NCBI GenBank assembly: GCA_900539155.1
Contig: UQBE01000012.1
Location: forward strand, 1-43,672
Length of the DNA stretch: 43,672 bases
Direction: 5' to 3'
From: an uncultured Porphyromonas sp.
GTDB lineage: Bacteria > Bacteroidota > Bacteroidia > Bacteroidales > Porphyromonadaceae
The translations under genes and the position numbers were made by a program. Below, piece by piece: positions 8,727-15,874 of this stretch; position 1 is the first letter of the stretch, and each line of letters begins with the position of its first letter. The notes beneath the pieces are model-generated. The model saw only the letters and a list, made by a program, of their open reading frames with translations. It had not been told where the DNA came from and ran no database searches.

Positions 8727-8748
8727 ACTAGGCTAGACTAGACTAGAC
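8722..8748 (+). repeat. Short CTAGA-type tandem repeat over the pheT stop
   Basis: GCTAGACTA occurs at 8722-8730 and 8732-8740, followed by GACTAGAC. The repeat includes the pheT stop codon and puts TAG in several frames. It may be simple slippage. Confidence 0.6.
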
Positions 8749-8803
8749 AATCCAATCATCAGACATATCAATCAACTAACATAGTAAATCATCCAATCCA
8801 AAC

Positions 8804-9529
8804 ATGGGAAGAGCATTTGAATATCGTAAAGCACGCAAACTAAAGCGTTGGGGCAACATGGCTCGTGTCTTCACGAAGCTAGGCAAAGAGATTACCATAG
8901 CAGTAAAGGCAGGAGGTCCTGATCCTGATACCAACCCACGACTACGCGTTCTAATCCAGACGGCAAAGAAGGAGAACATGCCTAAGGAGAACGTGGAACG
9001 TGCTATCAAAAAAGCTACTGACAAGGACAGCAACACCGACTATAAGGAGATGAACTATGAGGGCTACGGTCCGCATGGCATCGCTATCTTTGTAGAGACG
9101 GCAACAGACAATACGACCCGCACAGTCGCCAACGTACGTAGCTACTTCAATAAGTTCGGAGGCAACCTCGGTACGACTGGTAGCTTGGAGTTTCTCTTTG
9201 ATCATCGTTGCGTCTTTCATGTCCAGCCCAAGGAGGAGGTAGACCAGGAGGAACTGATCCTAGACTTGATAGACTATGGTGTAGAGGATCTAGAGCAAGA
9301 AGAAGAGGAGTGGGTCATCGAGGGCGACTTCTCTCAGAATGGTGCTCTCCAGGCTAAGCTCGAGGAGCTAGGATTTGAGATTAGCTCGGTCGAGTTCATC
9401 CGCGTACCCAACGATACACGTTCTGTCACGGCTGAGGAGCGCGAAGAGCTCAACAAGCTCATCGAGAGACTCGAAGAGGATGAAGATGTGCAGAACGTCT
9501 TCACCAATATGGAGGACGAGGAGGAGTAA
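8804..9529 (+). CDS. YebC/PmpR-family protein
   Basis: Conserved 241-residue protein of the YebC family (TIGR01033). The N-terminal domain begins MGRAFEYRKARKLKRWGNMA, close to the family's usual MGRAFEFRKARK. The middle has KENVERAIKKA and GYGPHGIAIFVE, and the acidic C-terminus is typical of the family. Members were named transcriptional regulators, and more recent work links some YebC proteins to ribosome stalling at proline stretches, so the role here should be given as the family only. It lies between pheT and lepA, a translation context. Confidence 0.95.
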   Translation: MGRAFEYRKARKLKRWGNMARVFTKLGKEITIAVKAGGPDPDTNPRLRVLIQTAKKENMPKENVERAIKKATDKDSNTDYKEMNYEGYGPHGIAIFVETATDNTTRTVANVRSYFNKFGGNLGTTGSLEFLFDHRCVFHVQPKEEVDQEELILDLIDYGVEDLEQEEEEWVIEGDFSQNGALQAKLEELGFEISSVEFIRVPNDTRSVTAEEREELNKLIERLEEDEDVQNVFTNMEDEEE

Positions 9530-9639
9530 TCGACTCCTCGACCCTCCCCGCAGCTTCGTCCCGCCTTTTATTTCCTTTCTTACAGCAGATAGACTGTAGC
9601 ACTGTTGCCCTCTACTTAGCGCACGAATCCCGTTAGCAC

Positions 9640-11427
9640 ATGCAGCACATACGTAACTTTTGTATCATAGCTCACATTGACCACGGCAAGAGTACCCTTG
9701 CCGATCGACTCTTGGAGTACACAGATACGGTCCAAAAGAAAGACCTTCAGGATCAGCTCCTTGACAATATGGATCTAGAGCGTGAGCGTGGCATCACCAT
9801 CAAGAGCCACGCCATACAGATGTCCTACACTAAGGATGGCGTAGAGTACACGCTCAACCTGATTGACACGCCAGGACACGTGGATTTCAGCTACGAGGTG
9901 TCTCGCTCCATAGCTGCATGCGAGGGGGCTCTACTCATCGTAGACGCCTCGCAGGGAATACAGGCGCAGACCATCAGCAACCTCTACATGGCGATCGAGC
10001 ATGACCTGACAATCATACCTGTGGTCAACAAGATAGACTTGCCCGGTGCTTCTCCCGAAGAAGTGCAGGACCAGATTGTCAGCTTGCTGGGTGTAGATCC
10101 AGACGAAGTGCTCTTTGCCAGTGGTAAGACAGGACAGGGTGTCAACGAAATCCTTGATGCCATCGTAGAGCGTGTGCCAGCCCCTGTGGGCGACCCCGAG
10201 GCTCCGCTTCAAGCGCTCATCTTTGACTCCGTCTTCAACCCCTTCCGTGGCATCATTGCTTACTATAAGATTGTCAACGGCTCTATAGCCAAGGGTGACA
10301 AGGTCAAGTTCATCAATACGGGCATGGAGTACGATGCCGATGAGGTGGGCGTGCTCAAGCTCGACATGATGCCTAGAGATAGGGTCAACACGGGCGACGT
10401 GGGCTACATCATCTCTGGTATCAAGACCAGCAAAGAGGTCAAGGTGGGTGATACGATTACGCACATACAGCGACCCGCCTCAGAGGCTATCGCAGGCTTT
10501 GAGGAGGTCAAGCCGATGGTCTTCGCCGGTGTCTACCCCATTGACACGGAAGACTTTGAGGACCTGCGCGCTTCGCTCGAGAAGCTACAGCTCAACGATG
10601 CTTCGCTCACCTTTACGCCAGAGAGCTCGGCAGCTCTAGGCTTCGGCTTTCGCTGTGGATTCCTTGGTCTGCTCCATATGGAGATTATTCAGGAGCGTCT
10701 CGACCGTGAGTTCAATATGAACGTCATCACGACCGTGCCTAACGTCTCCTATATGGTTTACGACAAGAAAGGCGGCGTGACCGAGGTGCACAACCCGTCC
10801 GGTCTGCCCGATCCGATGCAGATCGATCACATCGAGGAGCCGTACATACGAGCCACCATCATCACCGACACCGCCTACATCGGTCCTATTATGACGCTCT
10901 GCCTAGACAAGCGCGGCATCCTCATCAAGCAGGAGTACATCAGTGGCAACCGTGTCGAGATTTACTTCGACCTGCCTCTCGGTGAAATCGTCATCGACTT
11001 CTATGACAAGCTCAAGAGCATCTCACGTGGCTACGCTTCTTTCGACTACCATCTGAGTGACTTCCGTCCCTCCAAGTTGGTCAAGCTAGACATCCTTCTT
11101 AACGGAGAGCCCGTCGACGCCCTCTCGACGCTGACACACTTTGACAATAGCGTTCCCTTCGGTCGCCGTATGTGTGAGAAGCTCAAGGAGCTCATCCCGC
11201 GCCAGCAGTTTGACATTGCCATCCAAGCCGCCATCGGTGCTAAGATCATCGCCCGTGAGACGGTCAAGGCAGTGCGCAAAGATGTGACAGCCAAGTGCTA
11301 TGGTGGTGATATCAGCCGTAAGCGTAAGCTACTAGAGAAGCAAAAAGAGGGTAAGAAGCGCATGAAGCAGATCGGCAACGTAGAGATACCGCAGAAAGCC
11401 TTCCTCGCTGTCCTCAAGCTCGACTAA
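9640..11427 (+). CDS. lepA: Elongation factor 4 (LepA)
   Basis: Ribosome-associated GTPase that back-translocates stalled ribosomes or aids 30S assembly. Length (595) is normal. The G1 loop is AHIDHGKST (11-19), G3 DTPGHVDF (about 77-84), G4 NKIDLPGA (about 131-138). The distinctive LepA C-terminal domain is present (KRKLLEKQKEGKKRMKQ near residue 565, then the conserved FLAVLKLD end). The start lies 110 bases after yebC. A small stem (AGCCTAG/CTAGGCT, 11458-11479) follows the stop but lacks a T-run. Confidence 0.97.
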   Translation: MQHIRNFCIIAHIDHGKSTLADRLLEYTDTVQKKDLQDQLLDNMDLERERGITIKSHAIQMSYTKDGVEYTLNLIDTPGHVDFSYEVSRSIAACEGALLIVDASQGIQAQTISNLYMAIEHDLTIIPVVNKIDLPGASPEEVQDQIVSLLGVDPDEVLFASGKTGQGVNEILDAIVERVPAPVGDPEAPLQALIFDSVFNPFRGIIAYYKIVNGSIAKGDKVKFINTGMEYDADEVGVLKLDMMPRDRVNTGDVGYIISGIKTSKEVKVGDTITHIQRPASEAIAGFEEVKPMVFAGVYPIDTEDFEDLRASLEKLQLNDASLTFTPESSAALGFGFRCGFLGLLHMEIIQERLDREFNMNVITTVPNVSYMVYDKKGGVTEVHNPSGLPDPMQIDHIEEPYIRATIITDTAYIGPIMTLCLDKRGILIKQEYISGNRVEIYFDLPLGEIVIDFYDKLKSISRGYASFDYHLSDFRPSKLVKLDILLNGEPVDALSTLTHFDNSVPFGRRMCEKLKELIPRQQFDIAIQAAIGAKIIARETVKAVRKDVTAKCYGGDISRKRKLLEKQKEGKKRMKQIGNVEIPQKAFLAVLKLD

Positions 11428-11530
11428 AGCCCACTCTACCGCTTCTTCCACTCCAACAGCCTAGGCTCCCGTCTAGGCTACTCTCTTGTCCCCTGTACGT
11501 AACAATTCTCTTAGCCAAACGAACTAACTC

Positions 11531-13123
11531 ATGCCATCCTTAAAGCCTACACAGCAGAAGCAGCTGCGCAAGCCACAAGCATCCCTCGACCGAACCACCG
11601 AGGGCAGAGTGCCACCTCAAGCCACAGACATTGAGGAGGCGGTACTAGGCGCCATACTACTAGAGAAGGAGGCCTTCTCCGATATTAGCACGATCCTGGA
11701 GCCCGAAAGCTTCTACGTCAATGCGCATCAGACCATCTTCGAGGTCATGCGCGACCTTAGCCTAGAGGAGCAACCGATAGACCTGCATACCGTCAGCCAG
11801 AGACTACAGCGAGAGGGAAAGCTCGATGAAGTCGGAGGAATGCCCTTTCTCGTCGACCTAACAAATCGCGTCATCAGTGCGGGCAACCTAGAGTACCACG
11901 CTATGATTGTGGCGCAAAAAGCACTGAGCCGCAACCTCATCAAGTTCTCTACCGAAGTACTCACGACAGCATACGAAGACACCATCGACATCGAGGACCA
12001 GATGGAGACCGCGGAGGGGACTCTCTTTGCACTCTCGCAGAAGCACCTACGCAAGGATGTGCAGCCCATCAATACAGTTCTCAAAGTTGCCATCGATGAC
12101 ATCAAGGCTGCGGCTAATAGTGCCGAGGGTATCAGTGGTATCTCCTCAGGATTTGACGGCATCGATGCGATGACAGCAGGGTGGCAGAAGTCAGACCTCA
12201 TCATCATCGCAGCGCGTCCCGCTATCGGTAAGACCGCCTTCGTCCTATCGATGGCTAAGTATATAGCCGTGGACAACAAGATACCCGTAGCCCTCTTTAA
12301 CCTTGAGATGAGTAGCGTACAGCTGGTCAAGCGTCTTATCAGTAACGTCTGTGAGCTCCCGGGCGAAAAGCTCAAAAGCGGTCAGCTCGAGAACTTTGAG
12401 TGGACGCAGCTTGATGAGCGTATCAGCGTCTTGGAGAATACGCCCCTCTACATTGACGATACGCCCAGTCTCTCCGTCTTCGAGCTACGTACTAAGGTGC
12501 GTCGCCTCGTACGAGAGCACGACATCAAGATAATCATCATCGACTACCTCCAGCTGATGAACGCCAGTGGTATGAACTTTGGCAACCGTGAGCAAGAGGT
12601 CAGCACCATCTCGCGCTCGCTCAAGATGCTGGCCAAGGAGCTAGACATACCCATCATCGCACTCTCACAGCTCAACCGCGCAGTCGAGCTACGCAAGAAC
12701 GAGAGTGGCACCAACAGCAAGGTGCCTCAGCTCTCCGACCTACGTGAGTCAGGAGCTATCGAGCAGGATGCCGATATGGTCTGCTTCCTACACAGACCCG
12801 AAGTGTATGGCGTCATGCAGGATGACAACGGTGATACGAAAGGCATCGGTTACTTCATCATTGCCAAGCACCGTAACGGCCCAATCGGCGATGTGCGTAT
12901 CGGCTTCCGTGGCGAGTTTGCGAAGTTCTACCCACTCGAGGAGGCTAATATGCACTACGTCTCGCAGATTAATGGTGGTAAAGGACGCCAATCCACCGCA
13001 TCCACACCGGGCGCAATGCCAGGAGCAGACATGGGGAACCCCTTCGATTCAAGCTTTAGTGTCGGAGCCTCAGACTTCAACCCGATGGCTACTGACGACG
13101 AGGAGAGAGACTTCCCCTTCTGA
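11531..13123 (+). CDS. dnaB: Replicative DNA helicase DnaB
   Basis: Hexameric helicase that unwinds DNA ahead of the replisome. The N-terminal DnaB domain starts at PPQATDIEEAVLGAILLEKE (about 28-47). The RecA-like C-terminal domain has Walker A ARPAIGKTA (about 228-236), Walker B IIIIDYLQLM (about 334-343), and the conserved LSQLNRAVELR and DLRESGAIEQDADMV stretches. The tail is low in complexity and ends DDEERDFPF. No intein is present. It ends at a strong intrinsic terminator. Confidence 0.97.
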   Translation: MPSLKPTQQKQLRKPQASLDRTTEGRVPPQATDIEEAVLGAILLEKEAFSDISTILEPESFYVNAHQTIFEVMRDLSLEEQPIDLHTVSQRLQREGKLDEVGGMPFLVDLTNRVISAGNLEYHAMIVAQKALSRNLIKFSTEVLTTAYEDTIDIEDQMETAEGTLFALSQKHLRKDVQPINTVLKVAIDDIKAAANSAEGISGISSGFDGIDAMTAGWQKSDLIIIAARPAIGKTAFVLSMAKYIAVDNKIPVALFNLEMSSVQLVKRLISNVCELPGEKLKSGQLENFEWTQLDERISVLENTPLYIDDTPSLSVFELRTKVRRLVREHDIKIIIIDYLQLMNASGMNFGNREQEVSTISRSLKMLAKELDIPIIALSQLNRAVELRKNESGTNSKVPQLSDLRESGAIEQDADMVCFLHRPEVYGVMQDDNGDTKGIGYFIIAKHRNGPIGDVRIGFRGEFAKFYPLEEANMHYVSQINGGKGRQSTASTPGAMPGADMGNPFDSSFSVGASDFNPMATDDEERDFPF

Positions 13124-13167
13124 CGTCTCACCTCCTCACACTGATACACACCTAATTTCATCGTTGG

Positions 13168-13198
13168 GACTGTCGTAATAAGCGACAGTCTCTTTTTA
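13168..13198 (+). terminator. Intrinsic terminator of dnaB
   Basis: GACTGTCG (13168-13175) pairs perfectly with CGACAGTC (13183-13190) across a 7-base loop, followed by TCTTTTT. Confidence 0.85.
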
Positions 13199-13376
13199 TG
13201 CCCTTTGCTGTACAGCAGCCCGCGCCCTCCTCCGCAAAAGTCAAAAGTTGTTCTCTCGTGAAGCTAAAGAGTTCCAGTGGTGGCAAGATATGGCACTTGA
13301 CGAGTGACGCTTTGTAGGAGCGCACGCTTAGTGTCTAGCGAGAGGGCGTCTGTGGTCGAAAGGCAAGACGTGTCAT

Positions 13377-13456
13377 CGGGACACTGTAACTATTAACGGG
13401 GACGGATACTCACCCGCTAGAGCACCCGTCCGTTCCTACAGCAGTGATATGTCCCG
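13377..13456 (+). other. Possible structured RNA between dnaB and psd
   Basis: Nested complementary arms occur in a gene-free stretch: CGGGACA (13377-13383) with TGTCCCG (13450-13456), CTGTA (13384-13388) with TACAG (13437-13441), and GGACGG (13400-13405) with CCGTCC (13426-13431). This would fold as one long interrupted hairpin with an 8-base bulge on the 3' side. No promoter box or T-run is clear, and I do not recognise an RNA family. Confidence 0.3.
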
Positions 13457-13532
13457 TGCATTGCCAAGGCAGAGTACTCGTTGATGCTCTCAGTATCGTG
13501 CTGGTTCCGTAGTAGATACGAGTTCCAAAAAT

Positions 13533-13704
13533 GGATTCCCTCTTGGAACTTTTTAGTTTCAAGGGAGGAACTTTCGAGTTCCAAGGGAGGAACTCTTTAG
13601 TTCCAAGGGAGGAATTGAAAAATCCCTAGGGAGGGACGAAGAAATCCCTCCCTTGGGACGATTTGCTCCCACACTGGGTGGGCAACTTTCAGACGGAGGA
13701 AACG
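13533..13704. repeat. Palindrome array with 18-bp units at 22-bp pitch
   Basis: Units start at 13533, 13555, 13577, 13599, 13621 and 13643; degenerate ones may follow at 13665 and 13687. The clearest is AGTTCCAAGGGAGGAACT (13577-13594), and each neighbour is separated by 4 bases (TTTT, TTCG, CTTT, GAAA, AAGA). The first unit is inverted relative to the next three, and the later units drift to AATCCCTAGGGAGGGACG. The terminal repeat of the miniature elements is not found here. The rest of the 13199-13897 gap shows no supported gene. Confidence 0.75.
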
Positions 13705-13847
13705 ATTAGCTTCCCGCGGATGAAGCTTTGGACTTTTCTAGAAATGTGATTTGACTTCTCGGGAGGAGGGGCTGACGGTGAGGTGGCTCCTGAGGCGATG
13801 GCTCTCGCTCTTTTCTGTAGTAGGGTAGAGCTTTGGGGGCTATTTTG

Positions 13848-13855
13848 TATCTTTG
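13848..13855 (+). promoter_or_regulatory. -7 box upstream of psd
   Basis: TATCTTTG matches TAnnTTTG and would start a transcript near 13862, about 36 bases before the psd ATG. A TTTG lies upstream, but only 12 bases away, so the -33 box is unclear. Confidence 0.55.
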
Positions 13856-13897
13856 CCCATCATACTGATGCCGATTACTTATTCTACTTAATCCATA

Positions 13898-14572
13898 ATG
13901 AAAAAGGTCCGACTACATCGCGAGGGGGTGGGACTCCTCATCTCTTTCTTCCTAATACTGGCTCTGGCTTGCTGGGCTACCTTTGTTTTTGTGCCCTTTA
14001 AGGGGGTATTTATTCTGACGCTACTGGTGTCGCTCACGGTAATGGGGCTAGCGCTAAACTTCTTTCGCTTCCCGAGGCGTAGCAATAGCGAGACGACCAA
14101 TCGGCGTCTCATCGTAGCACCTGCCGATGGCAAGGTGGTGGTCATGGAGGAGGTTGAGGAGCCTGAGCTACTGGGACGCCGATGTCTCAAGCTATCGATT
14201 TTTATGTCGCTCTACAATGTGCATGCTAATTGGGTCGCCTGCAATGGCACGATTACCCATGTGGAGCACCAAAGTGGCGCTTACTATAAAGCTTTTCTTC
14301 CTAAGAGTAGCGTGCTCAATGAGCGGTCGGCGGTGATAATCCGTACAGATGGCGGTCATGAGGTGCTAGAGCGTCAGATAGCTGGTGCTGTGGCACGTCG
14401 TATCGTCACCTATCCGAAGGTGGGCGATGAGGTGACGGTCGAGGACTTCCTCGGCTTCATCAAGTTTGGCTCACGCATCGACCTTTACCTGCCACTGGGT
14501 ACGGAGATTGCGATAAATATAGGCGACGAAGTGGTGGGTGGCGAGACAACGCTGGGCTATCTGCCTCAGTAG
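13898..14572 (+). CDS. psd: Phosphatidylserine decarboxylase proenzyme
   Basis: Converts phosphatidylserine to phosphatidylethanolamine at the inner membrane, using a pyruvoyl group made by self-cleavage. The protein (224 residues) is of the short prokaryotic type. It has two hydrophobic segments at about 13-33 and 35-52, an APADGKVV motif (about 71-78), the FMSLYNVHANW histidine motif (about 102-112), and the C-terminal IKFGSRIDLYLP in which cleavage at G-S would yield the alpha chain. It is followed after 9 bases by pssA, which makes its substrate. Confidence 0.95.
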   Translation: MKKVRLHREGVGLLISFFLILALACWATFVFVPFKGVFILTLLVSLTVMGLALNFFRFPRRSNSETTNRRLIVAPADGKVVVMEEVEEPELLGRRCLKLSIFMSLYNVHANWVACNGTITHVEHQSGAYYKAFLPKSSVLNERSAVIIRTDGGHEVLERQIAGAVARRIVTYPKVGDEVTVEDFLGFIKFGSRIDLYLPLGTEIAINIGDEVVGGETTLGYLPQ

Positions 14573-14611
14573 GCACGATTCTTGCTGTATGATAATCAAA
14601 TCCTCGCTGTG

Positions 14612-15379
14612 ATGAAGATAAGACAATTTATCCCCAATCTCCTGACGCTGTGCAATATCCTCTCGGGTGCTGCGGCGGTCATCTCAATTCTATACTATAA
14701 GGAATACCAGCTGGGTGCCATCTGGATTGCTGTGGGTGCGCTCTTTGACCTGCTCGATGGTATGGTGGCGCGTCTCCTGCATGCGACCTCTCCGATAGGT
14801 GCTGATCTGGACTCGCTCTCAGATGTAGTTACCTTTGGTTTAGCACCAGCACTCTTGGCTCTCTGCACGATGGAGGGGAGACTCTTGGCGAGTGGCTATG
14901 AGGAGTCTACGGCTCTGATGATGTCGCTACCTTTTCTCCTGATCTTACCTTTTGCAGCCTACCGCTTGGCACTCTTTAATAATGATACAGGGACGAGTAA
15001 CTACTTCCGTGGGCTACCTGTGCCTGCATCGGCGCTCTTGTGGATTGGGATATCGCTCTCTACCTGCGCCTGTGCGGTGGATACGCTCTCTCTGGTGACT
15101 AGTTACGGGCTACTAATACTCTCTTGTATCCTGATGGTGAGTCGTATGCCGATGCTCTCGCTGAAGCATCTAAGCGCACAGATGAAAGCTCCTCACGGTA
15201 CAGTCATCCTCATCGCGTGGGGCGTCATCTTGGTTCCTGCGGGTTGTCTTTATATGTGGCTAGGCTCTGTGGCTAGCACGCTCCGCCTAGTGATGATGCT
15301 CTACATACTAGTCTCGCTGGTCATCGGTCGGCAGATCAAGAGCAATTCGGATGCTATCGATGCTGCAGCTCAACAATAA
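14612..15379 (+). CDS. pssA: CDP-diacylglycerol--serine O-phosphatidyltransferase
   Basis: Makes phosphatidylserine from CDP-diacylglycerol and serine, the step before psd. The CDP-alcohol phosphotransferase signature is present in full: DLLDGMVAR followed by GADLDSLSD, giving the D-xx-DG-xx-AR-x8-G-xxx-D-xxx-D pattern. The protein is almost all membrane helices. An upstream in-frame ATG at 14582 would add ten residues; I prefer the ATG at 14612 because MKIRQFIPNLLTLCN is the usual start of the family. It ends 20 bases before the DUF4834 gene. Confidence 0.94.
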   Translation: MKIRQFIPNLLTLCNILSGAAAVISILYYKEYQLGAIWIAVGALFDLLDGMVARLLHATSPIGADLDSLSDVVTFGLAPALLALCTMEGRLLASGYEESTALMMSLPFLLILPFAAYRLALFNNDTGTSNYFRGLPVPASALLWIGISLSTCACAVDTLSLVTSYGLLILSCILMVSRMPMLSLKHLSAQMKAPHGTVILIAWGVILVPAGCLYMWLGSVASTLRLVMMLYILVSLVIGRQIKSNSDAIDAAAQQ

Positions 15380-15399
15380 CTCCTTAATCTAATCCCGAT

Positions 15400-15684
15400 A
15401 TGGAATTCATACTTGGTCTAATTGTCGTCATAGGGCTTACATACTTGCTCTTTAGATACTTCGCCCCTCGTATATTACAGTGGATGGTACGGCGATACAT
15501 ACAGCAAGCAGACCCGCATGCTAAGTCACGAAAAGCACCACGCAAGGGGTGGCACTCCGCCACTTCACAGCAGAGCTCAGCGAAGAGCCAGCCACAGCAG
15601 GGTGGTAAGCTCGACATGAAGGATATAGCGAAGAAGAAGTTTGAGAAGGACCAAGGGGAGTACGTCGACTTTGAGGAGGAGTAA
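15400..15684 (+). CDS. DUF4834 family small membrane protein
   Basis: A 94-residue protein with one N-terminal membrane helix (about 3-22), a short basic stretch, a glutamine- and serine-rich linker and an acidic C-terminus with KKKFEKDQGEYVDFEE. This layout, one helix plus a closing GEYVDFEE, is that of the Bacteroidota DUF4834 family, whose function is unknown. It is the third gene after psd and pssA and probably shares their transcript, which suggests but does not prove an envelope role. Confidence 0.75.
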   Translation: MEFILGLIVVIGLTYLLFRYFAPRILQWMVRRYIQQADPHAKSRKAPRKGWHSATSQQSSAKSQPQQGGKLDMKDIAKKKFEKDQGEYVDFEEE

Positions 15685-15738
15685 CCCCTGACTGCTAGGA
15701 GAGCGAGACATCTCTCGCCTCCCAGTGAAAATCAAGAA

Positions 15739-15779
15739 CCCCACCACTGTGTAGCATAGTACACAATGGTGGGGTTTTT
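15739..15779 (+). terminator. Intrinsic terminator after psd-pssA-DUF4834
   Basis: A 15-bp stem starting CCCCACCACTGTGTA (15739-15753) with one mismatch closes on a 6-base loop and is followed by TTTTT. It ends the plus-strand lipid operon. Confidence 0.88.
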
Positions 15780-15812
15780 CGTTGCTCAGGGGGGCTCTAC
15801 GGACCTACCTCT

Positions 15813-15840
15813 AGTCTCTTGAGACTGTTACAAAAGTCTC
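15813..15840. repeat. GAGACT hairpin sequence
   Basis: AGTCTC (15813-15818), GAGACT (15821-15826) and AGTCTC (15835-15840) allow two mutually exclusive hairpins. The second half resembles the 27-bp hairpin inserted in element copy C. It lies just downstream of nrdJ on the minus strand and might help end that transcript. Confidence 0.45.
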
Positions 15841-15874
15841 CTCTTATGACCGAGGAGGTCTGGAAGAGAGCGGT

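Noticed and set aside
13533..13660. CRISPR array
   Set aside because: Units are 18-bp palindromes with 4-bp gaps. There are no 30-40 bp unique spacers and no cas genes.
13783..14001. 72-codon plus-strand gene ahead of psd
   Set aside because: It overlaps the psd promoter and the psd coding start in another frame, with no family features.
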